From JAHECQ01 sp047638695 (GTDB lineage: Bacteria; Actinomycetota; Acidimicrobiia; Acidimicrobiales; SZUA-35), in assembly GCA_047638695.1 (NCBI GenBank), contig JBLINY010000053.1, positions 1-28,809 of the forward strand: a stretch of 28,809 nucleotides of DNA, in the 5' to 3' direction. Numbering within the stretch: the first letter of the stretch is position 1; each line of letters begins with the position of its first letter. The translations under genes were made by a program, and so were the position numbers. The notes beneath the pieces are model-generated. The model worked only from the letters and a program-made list of their open reading frames with translations. It made no database searches and was not told the origin of the DNA. Shown here one piece after another: positions 7,346 through 15,203 of this stretch.

Positions 7346-8455
7346 ATGTTCGGAGAACGACTGTCGCGAGTTCGCCAGGCGATGAAAACGGCCGAGGTTG
7401 ACGCTGTTTTGCTCTCCGTGGGGCCCGATCTTCCGTGGCTGATTGGCTACGAAGCGATGCCGCTCGAGCGGCTGACCATGTTGGTGGTGCCTGTCGACAG
7501 GATGCCGACCCTGGTCCTACCGGCTTTTGAGGTGCCAAGAGTGTCAGCCCAGCCTGATCTTTTCGACATCGATGGATGGGGCGAAACCGATGATCCGATT
7601 GCGCGCGTTGCCGAGGCTTTAGGTGGTCGAGGTCGCCTTGCAATTGGTGAGCACACATGGAGTCGCTTCCTTATCTCCTTGCAGGATGCGTTGCCAACAA
7701 GTGACTGGGTGTCGGCCGCAGGCGTGGTTGGGGGACTCCGAGCAGTGAAGGATGAGGCTGAGGTAGCGGCCTTGCAACGCGCCGCCGACGGCGTCGACCG
7801 GATCGCCGACGCGCTTCGCACCGGGCAGATCCCGTTGATTGGCCGCACCGAAGCCGAAGTATCCGCCGACTTGGGTCAGCGGATCATTGATGAGGGCCAC
7901 GATCGGGTCAATTTCGCCATCGTTGCCTCCGGCGCAAACGCGGCAAGTCCTCATCACCACCCGGGGAGCAAGGTGATCGCCGCCAATGAAGTGGTGCTCT
8001 GCGACTTCGGCGGCACTACGGCAGAGCCCGAGGGACAGCCTGGCTACTGCAGCGACATCACTCGCTGCGTCTATACGGGCACACCCCCGGCCGAATTCCA
8101 GGAGGCTTATGACGCCCTCCAGGACGCCCAGGCGTTAGCCGTGGCCGCTTCGGTTGTCGGTGCATCGGCCGGTTCGGTCGACAGCGTCGCCCGCAACCGA
8201 CTGGCCGAGTCCAGGCTCGACCAGTTCTTCCTGCATCGCCTCGGTCACGGCATCGGTGTCGAGGCCCACGAAAATCCGTATCTCGTTGATGGCAACGACG
8301 AGCCGCTGATGAGCGGCAATGCCTTTTCCATCGAGCCCGGTTTCTATATGGAAGGAAAGTGGGGCGCCCGAATCGAGGACATCGTCGTCGCGACCGAAGA
8401 TGGCCCGCTGGCGCTCAACACCGTCGGTCACGATTTGGCGGTCGTCGAGGCCTGA
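7346..8455 (+). CDS. M24 family metallopeptidase (Xaa-Pro aminopeptidase/dipeptidase-like)
   Basis: 369 aa from ATG 7346; cleaves peptides next to proline in the cytoplasm (family role). The N-terminal creatinase-like domain spans about 1-130 and the pita-bread catalytic domain about 140-365. All five metal ligands are identifiable: D220 (CDFGG), D237 (CSDITR), H301 (LGHGIG), E330 (IEPGF) and E344 (RIEDIV). The H301-E330-E344 spacing matches prolidase. The first two aspartates are 17 residues apart rather than the usual 11, caused by a small insertion (TTAEPEGQPGY) in the loop. HHHPG near residue 203 is the usual substrate-side histidine cluster. The next gene follows after 32 bp, suggesting co-transcription. 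Whether it is a dipeptidase or an aminopeptidase cannot be decided here. Confidence 0.93.
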   Translation: MFGERLSRVRQAMKTAEVDAVLLSVGPDLPWLIGYEAMPLERLTMLVVPVDRMPTLVLPAFEVPRVSAQPDLFDIDGWGETDDPIARVAEALGGRGRLAIGEHTWSRFLISLQDALPTSDWVSAAGVVGGLRAVKDEAEVAALQRAADGVDRIADALRTGQIPLIGRTEAEVSADLGQRIIDEGHDRVNFAIVASGANAASPHHHPGSKVIAANEVVLCDFGGTTAEPEGQPGYCSDITRCVYTGTPPAEFQEAYDALQDAQALAVAASVVGASAGSVDSVARNRLAESRLDQFFLHRLGHGIGVEAHENPYLVDGNDEPLMSGNAFSIEPGFYMEGKWGARIEDIVVATEDGPLALNTVGHDLAVVEA

Positions 8456-8487
8456 TGGCAACTAACCACTCCCGATCGAGCTGATCG

Positions 8488-9342
8488 GTGTTCGATCTCC
8501 ACGGCGCTTCAGTGCTGCTGCAATGGGCAACCGGTGGCCTGCTGTTTCTTTGGGTCACGACCCGACGACGAGAGGTAGGCCTTGGTTATGGCTGGCTGAT
8601 CCGCGGAACGTACGGCCTCATGGCTCTCGCCTCGTTTGGCTTAGGTGTTCGCTTCGGTTTGCAGCCGGTTCGCGAGGCCGCCTCGGCTGGCGTTGTACTG
8701 GCAACGATGTTCGCTTTGGCGCAGTCAATCACGCGGCGAGATGTTGGCGTGTCCGGACAAAATGAGCTCGCCGAGGAGAGATCAGAGCGAGTTGAGGCGA
8801 TGACCGGTATCGCCAGGGAATCCAAGCAGAAGGCGAGCAGCGGCGCCGAGTTCGATCCTCGGCTTGATCTCGTCGCACCCGCCCTCGGGATGGTTGGATT
8901 GGTCGCTGCGGGTCTGCATGCGGGCGATTCGGGGGCGTTGAACGTCGCCCGAATGCTGGTTGGTGCGCTGTTTCTGGGTGCCGTAAGCGATGGCATGTTG
9001 TTGGGTCACTGGTATCTGGTGCAGCCCGGCCTGCGCCGCGAGCCGCTCCTCGAACTCGTCTTCTGGACCGGTGCTCTGTGGTTGCCCGAGGTCGTGCTCC
9101 TGCTCATTCCCACCGGCATGCTCTCGGCGTTTGACGGCACTATTGATGATGGGTACGCAGGGATGTTGGGCTGGTTCTGGGCGGCGTGTGCGGTTGCCAC
9201 CATCATCTTGGTTGGCGTGACCCGGGCTGCCCTGAGCGAGCAGCAGTACGCCGCCGTGATGGCGGCCACCGGACTTTTGTATCTGGCCATTCTCACCGCT
9301 TTCGGGACCGATCTCGTGGCTCGGGCCATTCTGAGCCTCTAG
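8488..9342 (+). CDS. Multi-pass membrane protein of unknown function
   Basis: 284 aa. Hydrophobic segments appear at about residues 8-24, 38-54, 62-82, 133-150, 160-178, 190-210, 225-245 and 258-280, giving roughly seven or eight membrane helices. A charged cytoplasmic loop lies between about residues 88 and 125 (RRDVGVSGQNELAEERSERV onward). The stretch LLGHWYLVQPGLRREPL is the most distinctive motif; its His and Trp in a membrane segment could bind a cofactor or metal, but I cannot assign a family. GTG start, 32 bp after the peptidase gene, so probably in the same transcript. Confidence 0.75.
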   Translation: MFDLHGASVLLQWATGGLLFLWVTTRRREVGLGYGWLIRGTYGLMALASFGLGVRFGLQPVREAASAGVVLATMFALAQSITRRDVGVSGQNELAEERSERVEAMTGIARESKQKASSGAEFDPRLDLVAPALGMVGLVAAGLHAGDSGALNVARMLVGALFLGAVSDGMLLGHWYLVQPGLRREPLLELVFWTGALWLPEVVLLLIPTGMLSAFDGTIDDGYAGMLGWFWAACAVATIILVGVTRAALSEQQYAAVMAATGLLYLAILTAFGTDLVARAILSL

Positions 9343-9471
9343 ATAGCAGGCTGATACGTAGGCGGGCTCTTACCGAGCTGCGACTACTCTTTCGCTTTCG
9401 CCTGCCGATGGCTGTTTCCCCCGTCGGTGGCTACCGTGTTGCCTCGCGGTCGGAGCGGAAGGAAATCTCCC

Positions 9472-10422
9472 ATGCCCAGAGCCATTTGGAGCGGTGCCAT
9501 CAGCTTCGGGCTGGTGTCGATCCCAGTGAACGTCTACACGGCCGTGAGCCGCAAGAGCGTGAGGTTCAATCAGCTTGACGGCCGAACCGGCTCCCGGATC
9601 AAGCAGAAGCGGGTGTCTGCTCTCGATGGGGAAGACGTTCCCTTTGACGAGATCGTCAAGGGATACGAGGTGTCGAAGGACTCCTATGTGATCGTGGACG
9701 AGGATGAACTCGACGCCCTCATGCCAAAGGCATCGCGAACGATCGATATCACTGACTTTGTCGAACAGGTTGACATCGACCCGGTTCTGTACGAGTCGGC
9801 CTACTACCTGGTCCCGGACGAGCTGGCGAGAAAGAGTTATGCCTTGCTCACCCAGGCGATGGAAGAGTCTGGACGAGTTGCCATCGCCACCTTCGTGATG
9901 CGTACCAAGCAATACCTGGCGGCGGTGCGGCCAGTCGACGGGCGGCTGATGTTGTCCACCATGCTCTACCCCGATGAATTGTCCGATCCGTTGGAGCTTC
10001 CCGGTTTCGAGGAGCTGGCCCAGATCGAGGTAACTGAAGCCGAGAAGGCCATGGCCAACCAACTCATCGAGTCGTTGTCGGCTGACTTCGAGCCGGGCAA
10101 GTACGAAGACACGTATCGCGCCGCGGTGATGGAAATGCTCGAGAAGAAAGCTTCGGGTGAACTGACCGTGGCCGAACTGCCGGCTGCGGCCGACGACGAC
10201 TCGGTGATCGACTTGCTCGCGGCACTTGAGGCCAGCGTGGCGGCAGCCAAACAAGCTCGCAAGCGTCACCCGGCCTCGAACGAAGAGAACCAAGACGAAG
10301 GCGACTCGGACGAGGGATCCGGGGCCAAGCCCAAGAACAAGACGGCGAAGAAGGCAGCCAAGAGGAAATCGAAGGTCAAGAGCCCGACCAGCGATGACGT
10401 AGCCGTTGCCAAGTCAGCCTGA
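9472..10422 (+). CDS. ku: Ku protein, bacterial non-homologous end joining
   Basis: 316 aa from ATG 9472. Bacterial Ku is a homodimeric ring that binds DNA ends and recruits LigD. The N-terminus MPRAIWSGAISFGLVSIPVN is the standard Ku start, so the upstream in-frame extension to 9427 is not used. The start has a Shine-Dalgarno-like GGAAGGAAA a few bases upstream. The core barrel includes YESAYYLVPDELARKSYALL and SGRVAIATFVMRTKQYLA, both strongly Ku-like. The C-terminal tail from about residue 262 is low-complexity and charged, first acidic (EENQDEGDSDEGSG) and then lysine-rich (KTAKKAAKRKSKVKS), like the extended tails of actinobacterial Ku that help DNA binding. The LigD-type polymerase gene follows 12 bp downstream, which gives the pathway context. 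Confidence 0.97.
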   Translation: MPRAIWSGAISFGLVSIPVNVYTAVSRKSVRFNQLDGRTGSRIKQKRVSALDGEDVPFDEIVKGYEVSKDSYVIVDEDELDALMPKASRTIDITDFVEQVDIDPVLYESAYYLVPDELARKSYALLTQAMEESGRVAIATFVMRTKQYLAAVRPVDGRLMLSTMLYPDELSDPLELPGFEELAQIEVTEAEKAMANQLIESLSADFEPGKYEDTYRAAVMEMLEKKASGELTVAELPAAADDDSVIDLLAALEASVAAAKQARKRHPASNEENQDEGDSDEGSGAKPKNKTAKKAAKRKSKVKSPTSDDVAVAKSA

Positions 10423-10434
10423 GCGATTTTCGCC

Positions 10435-11334
10435 GTGGCCGAGCGAGTAACAGTTGAACTCGACGGGCGGCGCCTGAGCCTGTCGAAGCTGGACAAAGTC
10501 CTTTATCCAGACACGGGCTTCACGAAGGCGCAGGTCATTGATTACTACGCCCGAATCGCACCAACCATGCTTCACCACATCACTGATCGGGGGCTCACGT
10601 TGCGCCGGTATCCCGATGGCGTCGATGGCCCGTCGTTTTTCGAAAAGCGATGCGCCGACCATCGACCCGACTGGTTGCAGACAGCTAGCGGCCCGGGCGA
10701 CCGCGGCGGTGCCATTGACTACTGCCGACTGACCGAGCCAGCTTCGCTGGCCTGGACCGCCAACATGGCTGCGCTTGAGCTTCACGCGCCGATGGCGCGC
10801 TGCCATGATCTCGAAGCCCCGACAATGCAGGTCTTCGATCTCGACCCCGGTTTGCCGGCCACGATTATCGAGTGTTGCTCGGTGGCCCTGTCGCTACGAG
10901 AGGTTCTCGAGTCAGTCGGGCTCGATTGTTATCCAAAGACGTCGGGTTCAAAGGGTCTGCAGGTCTACGTGCCGCTCAATACCCCCCATACCCACAACCA
11001 TGCCTCGAGCTTCGCTCTCGCGGTTGGGCAACTGCTGATGAAGCAGCGGCCCAACGACATTGTGGTCAACATGGCGAAGAGCGAACGGAAGGGCAAGGTG
11101 CTGGTCGACTGGTCTCAGAATTCGCGGCATAAGACCACCATTGCCGTCTACTCCCTTCGCGCCCGCAACCGGCCGACGGTGTCGACCCCGGTGACCTGGG
11201 ACGAGGTCTCCGGTGCTGCCGATGGCGAACCTCTCACGTTCGAGGCCGCTGACGTGTTGGAACGAGTGCGACAACTGGGGGATCTGTTCGCTCCGACTCT
11301 CGAACAGTGTCAAGAACTACCGACCGGTCGCTAG
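10435..11334 (+). CDS. LigD-type polymerase domain protein (primase-polymerase), stand-alone
   Basis: 299 aa, only the polymerase domain of LigD, an archaeo-eukaryotic-primase-like enzyme that fills gaps and adds (ribo)nucleotides at breaks. Catalytic residues are D135 and D137 (FDLDPG) and D225 (VLVDW), almost the same numbers as in mycobacterial LigD. The N-terminus has SKLDKVLYPDTGFTKAQVI and the family RYPDGVDGPSFFEK motif near residues 60-74. The nucleotide-binding loop reads TSGSKGLQVYVPL, with Gln where many homologues have His. No nuclease or ligase domain is attached and none follows in the window, so the ligase must be encoded elsewhere. GTG start without a clear Shine-Dalgarno, 12 bp after ku, so an operon is likely. 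Confidence 0.94.
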   Translation: MAERVTVELDGRRLSLSKLDKVLYPDTGFTKAQVIDYYARIAPTMLHHITDRGLTLRRYPDGVDGPSFFEKRCADHRPDWLQTASGPGDRGGAIDYCRLTEPASLAWTANMAALELHAPMARCHDLEAPTMQVFDLDPGLPATIIECCSVALSLREVLESVGLDCYPKTSGSKGLQVYVPLNTPHTHNHASSFALAVGQLLMKQRPNDIVVNMAKSERKGKVLVDWSQNSRHKTTIAVYSLRARNRPTVSTPVTWDEVSGAADGEPLTFEAADVLERVRQLGDLFAPTLEQCQELPTGR

Positions 11335-11364
11335 CGAACGTCCGGCGCGGCGAACCGTGAGAAC

Positions 11365-11370
11365 TAGGCT
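11365..11370 (+). promoter_or_regulatory. Candidate -10 box of a leaderless promoter for leucyl aminopeptidase
   Basis: TAGGCT fits TAnnnT, and its last T is exactly 7 nt before the ATG at 11377, leaving no room for a leader or Shine-Dalgarno. It indicates an independent transcript from the NHEJ pair upstream. Confidence 0.6.
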
Positions 11371-11376
11371 CGACGA

Positions 11377-12819
11377 ATGCCTCAACTGACATTGTCGTCA
11401 TCCGTTCCTCGCAGCGCCACCGCCGTCGATGTGCCGGTGGCATCAGACGAGCTCGACCAGCTCTCTCCTGCCTACAGGCGATCGGCTGAGCTGGCTGGCT
11501 TCGAGGGGGGCATCGGCCAGACGCTGGCCTTGACCGCACCGGTCGATGAGCCGGTGAGCGTGCTCGTCGGGGTTGGGCCCCGATCCGAGATCTCGGCTGA
11601 TGTGTTGCGCCAAGCTGCCGCCGCGTACGTCCGATCGATCAGCAATCACCAGGCGGCGGCGTCGACCTTGGCCGAAGCGGGGGGCGGCCTGGATGCCACA
11701 GTGGCAATCGCCGCCGTCACCGAAGGCATTGGTCTCGCGTCGTACAGCTATACGGCCATGAAGTCGTCGGCGCCAAAGCCGACCCTTCGGAAAGTGAGCA
11801 TCGTCGGGGGCGGCAGGGGCGTAAAGGCTGCGTTCACCATTGCCGCTGCGGCGGTCGAAGCGGTCGCTTTGGCCCGCGATCTCACCAACGAACCGGGGGG
11901 CAGCCTGACCCCGGTTGCGTTTGTGGCCCGTGCCCGTCGGGTGGCCAAGGCCGCCGGACTTTCGGTCTCGGTATGGGACCAGAAACGCATCGAGAAGGAG
12001 CGCTTCGGGGGATTGTTGTCGGTAAACAAGGGCTCCACCCATCCTCCTCGATTTTTGGTTCTCGACTACAAGCCAAGCGGAACACCGACTGGGTCGGTGG
12101 CTCTTGTTGGTAAGGGCATCACTTTTGACTCGGGCGGCCTCTCCATCAAAAGCGGGGCCGGGATGATGACGATGAAGATCGATATGGCCGGAGGTGCCGC
12201 CGTATTGGGGGCCATCTCGTTACTGCCTGCGCTCGGGTCGAAGGTCGCGGCGACGGCCTACATTCCGCTGACCGACAACATGATCAATGGCGACGCCACC
12301 CGACCTGGCGATGTGTTCACCGCTCGGAACGGCAAGACGGTCGAAGTACTGAACACCGATGCCGAGGGCCGATTGGTTCTGGCCGATGCCTTGTCGTACG
12401 CCTCAGAAAAGAAGCATGACGCCATCATTGATATCGCGACCCTCACCGGCGCGGTGTCGGCGGCGCTTGGCAGTTCCTACGCCGGGGTGATGGGAAACAA
12501 CGATCAACTGCTCGAGCGTCTCGAGGTTTCGGCTGCGACCTCGGGTGAGAAGATCTGGCGGTTGCCGTTACCTGCGGAGTATCGGAAACAACTTGACTCG
12601 CCGGTCGCCGACCTCAAGAACATTGGGTCGGGTCCCTACGGCGGTGCACTGACGGCGGGCTTGTTCCTGTCCGAGTTCGTCGATGCTGACACGCCGTGGG
12701 CTCACATCGACCTGGGTCTGTCGGCGATGGCCGACGCCGACGATGGGGTGACGGTTAAGGGCGGCACCGGGTATGGCGTGCGGCTGCTAGCTGATGTTGT
12801 TACCAACTGGAGCAGCTAG
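11377..12819 (+). CDS. pepA: Leucyl aminopeptidase (M17 family)
   Basis: 480 aa, normal length. Cytosolic hexameric di-metal enzyme that removes N-terminal residues from peptides. The N-terminal macro-like domain covers about 1-165. The catalytic domain shows LTNEPGGSLTPVAF near residue 172, GKGITFDSGGLSIK near 247-260 (metal and active-site Lys/Asp), KIDMAGGAAVLGAI near 268-280 and the M17 signature NTDAEGRLVLADAL near 326-339. GPYGGALTAGLFLSEFV and PWAHIDLGLSAMAD near the C-terminus are typical as well. The ATG start is fixed by the leaderless -10 box. It is flanked by the NHEJ pair and the polysaccharide region without overlap, so it is probably monocistronic. Confidence 0.96.
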   Translation: MPQLTLSSSVPRSATAVDVPVASDELDQLSPAYRRSAELAGFEGGIGQTLALTAPVDEPVSVLVGVGPRSEISADVLRQAAAAYVRSISNHQAAASTLAEAGGGLDATVAIAAVTEGIGLASYSYTAMKSSAPKPTLRKVSIVGGGRGVKAAFTIAAAAVEAVALARDLTNEPGGSLTPVAFVARARRVAKAAGLSVSVWDQKRIEKERFGGLLSVNKGSTHPPRFLVLDYKPSGTPTGSVALVGKGITFDSGGLSIKSGAGMMTMKIDMAGGAAVLGAISLLPALGSKVAATAYIPLTDNMINGDATRPGDVFTARNGKTVEVLNTDAEGRLVLADALSYASEKKHDAIIDIATLTGAVSAALGSSYAGVMGNNDQLLERLEVSAATSGEKIWRLPLPAEYRKQLDSPVADLKNIGSGPYGGALTAGLFLSEFVDADTPWAHIDLGLSAMADADDGVTVKGGTGYGVRLLADVVTNWSS

Positions 12820-12879
12820 GCAGCAGCCGCAGAGGTGAGGCTGAGGCCGAGGGTGAGGGATAAATCGCCCAAAAGGTAA

Positions 12880-12974
12880 ACCTCGGCTGACCGCAGCCGA
12901 TGTTGTCGGCATGACCAAAGGTGCGACGTACCCGAGGTGACGATCGCCTCCGGGCGAAAGGAGGACTCGCCACG
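12880..12974 (+). promoter_or_regulatory. Structured 5' leader of the sugar phosphotransferase gene, with alternative hairpins and a sequestrable SD
   Basis: The 155-bp gap upstream of the WbaP-like gene holds several complementary segments. ACCTCGG (12880-12886) can pair with CCGAGGT (12932-12938). Overlapping this, CGGCTG (12884-12889) and CAGCCG (12894-12899) form a hairpin with loop ACCG. CGCC-TCCG-GGCG (about 12945-12956) is a UNCG-type tetraloop hairpin. CCTCC (about 12947-12951) can instead pair with the Shine-Dalgarno GGAGG (about 12960-12964). These pairings are mutually exclusive, as in riboswitches or other cis-regulatory leaders. The words GGTAAACC and ACCAAAGG recall the c-di-GMP-I riboswitch core, but the match is too poor to name it. 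Confidence 0.4.
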
Positions 12975-14384
12975 GTGGCTATTGCCGAGAAACAGACGGT
13001 TCCGGGCGCGCTGATTCAGCGTTCCTTCGCCGCGCCGCCTCGGTGGCAGCCGAAACTCTTCCAGCTGGTTGTCGATCTGATGGTGGCATTCGTCGCTGCG
13101 GCGGCAGCGGCTGAACTTCTTCCAGCCGGACCAGACGAACGAGTAGTAACCGGCGTGCTCTTGGTCGCGTGGGCTGCGTTCCTGGCCAAGGCCCGCCTGT
13201 ATACGGCTCGATTCATTACCCGACGGTCGGACGAGATCCGACGGACCTTTGACGCGTCCGTCGCTGCCGGAGCCTGCACCGCCGTTGTTGCTTTCCTCGG
13301 TCGATTTGAGGTCGGACGAGGGTGGCTGCTGGTGTCGGTGTTATTCGGCTCCAGTGCGCTCGTCGTCGAGCGCGAACTGGTTCGACGTTCCTATGAGCGG
13401 CGTCGACAGTCGGGCAATCTCACTCGTCGGGTCTTGATGGTCGGCAACAACAGCGAGAGCGGTGCTCTCGAAGAAATGTTCGCGTCCGACGCCAAGCTTG
13501 GCTACGAGGTGGTCGGAACGGTTGACCCGAGCGCCGACGGCGATCGGCATCAGTTGACCACCCGAGTTCTGGCTCTGGCCCACAAGTACGACGCGAGCAC
13601 CGCCATCGTCGCCGCCAGTGCCATTGAGAGCGCCGTGAGCAATCGCTTGATCCGCGATCTGATGGAAGCCGGTATGCACGTTGAGCTGAGCTCGACGCTC
13701 ACCGACATCGATCCCCAGAGGCTGACTGTTCGACCGCTCGGCCGGTTCCCCGTGGTGTACGTCGAACCCATCCGGCGCACGGGCTGGCGGGCCCTGGCCA
13801 AGAGAACATTCGACGTTGCGTTGGCCGCCCTCGGTCTGCTCATCGTGTCCCCTCTCGCCGCGGGGGCCGCAGTCGCGGTGCGTTTGAGTTCACCCGGGCC
13901 GATCATTTTCAGGCAGACCCGCGTTGGGCTAAACGGTGCGCCTTTCCAAGTGCTGAAGTTTCGCACAATGTCGGCCGACGCCGAAGAAACGCTGGGCGAG
14001 CTAGCCGGGGCCAACGAAGGTGCGGGCCCATTATTCAAGATGAAGGACGATCCGCGTGTCACCGGCATTGGACGATTCTTGCGGCGAACATCGCTGGACG
14101 AGCTGCCGCAACTCTGGAATGTCCTCCGAGGAGAGATGAGTTTGGTGGGCCCTCGGCCGGCTCTGGCGTCGGAGATGGCGGCGTGGGATGAAGATCTGTA
14201 CGGCCGACTCCGCGTGCGGCCCGGGATCACGGGCATGTGGCAAGTGTCTGGCCGGAGCGAAGCCAGCTTCGAGGAGTACACGCGCCTCGACCTCTACTAC
14301 GTCGACAATTGGTCTCTGGTCGTCGATCTGATCATCTTGGCTCGCACGATTCCTGCGGTGTTCTCGAGCAGCGGCGCCTACTGA
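12975..14384 (+). CDS. Polyprenyl-phosphate sugar phosphotransferase (WbaP/WcaJ-like), initiates polysaccharide synthesis
   Basis: 469 aa from GTG 12975, chosen because a strong Shine-Dalgarno (AAAGGAGGA) lies about 9 nt upstream; an in-frame GTG at 12921 lacks one. The enzyme moves a sugar-1-phosphate from a nucleotide sugar to undecaprenyl phosphate at the inner membrane face, the first step of capsule or exopolysaccharide repeat synthesis. Membrane helices occupy about residues 28-130, followed by a Rossmann-like central domain (RRVLMVGNNSESGALEEMF, about 150-260). The C-terminal bacterial sugar transferase domain begins near K276 (KRTFDVALAALGLL). It has SPGPIIFRQTRVGLNG, FRTM, the catalytic S373-L-D-E376 (TSLDELPQLWNVLRGEMSLV), GPRPAL and PGITGMWQVSGR. 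A 17-nt duplication spans its stop codon. Sugar specificity cannot be read. Confidence 0.94.
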   Translation: MAIAEKQTVPGALIQRSFAAPPRWQPKLFQLVVDLMVAFVAAAAAAELLPAGPDERVVTGVLLVAWAAFLAKARLYTARFITRRSDEIRRTFDASVAAGACTAVVAFLGRFEVGRGWLLVSVLFGSSALVVERELVRRSYERRRQSGNLTRRVLMVGNNSESGALEEMFASDAKLGYEVVGTVDPSADGDRHQLTTRVLALAHKYDASTAIVAASAIESAVSNRLIRDLMEAGMHVELSSTLTDIDPQRLTVRPLGRFPVVYVEPIRRTGWRALAKRTFDVALAALGLLIVSPLAAGAAVAVRLSSPGPIIFRQTRVGLNGAPFQVLKFRTMSADAEETLGELAGANEGAGPLFKMKDDPRVTGIGRFLRRTSLDELPQLWNVLRGEMSLVGPRPALASEMAAWDEDLYGRLRVRPGITGMWQVSGRSEASFEEYTRLDLYYVDNWSLVVDLIILARTIPAVFSSSGAY

Positions 14385-14449
14385 GCAGCGGCGCTTCCTG
14401 AGTAGCGGTAGAGCAGCGTTGCTGAGTCGGAGGAGCGTGAGCAAGTAGG
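14365..14449. repeat. 17-nt duplication across a stop codon, with further TGA-led units
   Basis: The last 17 coding bases (cgagcagcggcgcctac, 14365-14381) are followed by tgagcagcggcgcttcc (14382-14398), which starts with the real TGA stop. More degenerate units start with TGA at 14399 (tgagtagcgg), 14423 (tgagtcggagg) and 14438 (tgagcaagtagg). The first spacing is 17 nt. The tract ends at the promoter of the methyltransferase gene. Confidence 0.8.
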
Positions 14450-14451
14450 AT
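14446..14451 (+). promoter_or_regulatory. Candidate -10 box for the methyltransferase gene
   Basis: TAGGAT matches TAnnnT, and its last T is 9 nt before GTG 14460. No Shine-Dalgarno lies between them, so a leaderless or 1-3 nt leader message is inferred. Confidence 0.45.
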
Positions 14452-14459
14452 CGCTAATC

Positions 14460-15203
14460 GTGAACGAGCCGAGTGTTGCCACCGAACCAGTCGACTTCGA
14501 CGCTCGGGCCCACCCGACCAGAATGAACATTGGTTGTGGGTGGGACAAGCGCGATGGCTATCTGAACGTTGACTTTCAAGACTTTCACGAGCCTGACTTG
14601 GTGGCCGATGTCAGGGATCTGTCGATGCTGCCGGTGGATTTCTACGACGAGATTGTGGCTCAGGATGTACTGGAACATCTTGAGCGAGACGAGGTCGACC
14701 CTGCCCTCCAGGGTTGGACGAAGCTTCTGAAGGTCGGCGGCCGTCTGGTGCTCCGTGTGCCAGACATCATCGGGCTGGCTCGGGTGATGTCAGACCTCGA
14801 CACGGTTGCCGAGCAGCGAAAGTTGATTCAGAACCTGTATGGGACGCAGGCCTACACCGGCGACTACCACCATGCAGGTTTCACCGAACTAACGCTCCGG
14901 CATTCGTTGCACGAGGCAGGGATGGACGTCGTCGAGCTGGTTCGCAAAGACGAGTGGATGTTCGATTGTGTTGCCGTCCGTGTCGACAAACCCGGACGGT
15001 TCAAGCCCGGGCCTCTGCCGTTCCTGCAACTGTGCGATCACAACCAGCCCGGAGGAGTGCAACGGGTCGTGCCAGCCAATGCCAGTCAGGTCGATCGGGT
15101 GATGGCATCGATTGCTGATCGAGTACCGGAGGGACCCCGAAGGAAGGCGCGATCCTTGTGGCGGCCCATCAGGCGCCAGCTAGCGAAGCGGGGAGTTGTC
15201 TGA
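14460..15203 (+). CDS. Class I SAM-dependent methyltransferase, probably glycan related
   Basis: 247 aa from GTG 14460. The SAM-binding motif I is MNIGCGWDKRDGYLNVD (about 22-38), then DLVADVRDLSMLP with the acidic loop and EIVAQDVLEHLERDEV (about 64-79), typical of Methyltransf_11-like enzymes acting on small molecules or sugars. LLKVGGRLVLRVPDI is the post-II strand region. The C-terminal 60 residues (about 188-247) are basic and end in KARSLWRPIRRQLAKRGVV, a tail resembling the amphipathic ends of envelope-glycan enzymes. The position after the WbaP-like gene suggests sugar methylation in the same polymer, but the acceptor is unknown. It overlaps the sirtuin gene by one base (TGATG). Confidence 0.86.
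   Translation: MNEPSVATEPVDFDARAHPTRMNIGCGWDKRDGYLNVDFQDFHEPDLVADVRDLSMLPVDFYDEIVAQDVLEHLERDEVDPALQGWTKLLKVGGRLVLRVPDIIGLARVMSDLDTVAEQRKLIQNLYGTQAYTGDYHHAGFTELTLRHSLHEAGMDVVELVRKDEWMFDCVAVRVDKPGRFKPGPLPFLQLCDHNQPGGVQRVVPANASQVDRVMASIADRVPEGPRRKARSLWRPIRRQLAKRGVV

Noticed and set aside
9370..10293. 307-aa open frame on the minus strand opposite ku
   Set aside because: It is antisense to a certain Ku gene, has no recognisable domain, and is expected by chance in GC-rich coding DNA.
12855..12974. Calling the leader a c-di-GMP-I riboswitch
   Set aside because: Only short words (GGTAAACC, ACCAAAGG) recall the consensus; the GAAA tetraloop and the GGGACGCAAAGCC segment are not present, so the identity is not supported.
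12921..12974. Upstream GTG start of the WbaP-like gene
   Set aside because: It has no Shine-Dalgarno, adds 18 non-family residues and would place the leader hairpins inside coding sequence, whereas GTG 12975 has a strong ribosome site.
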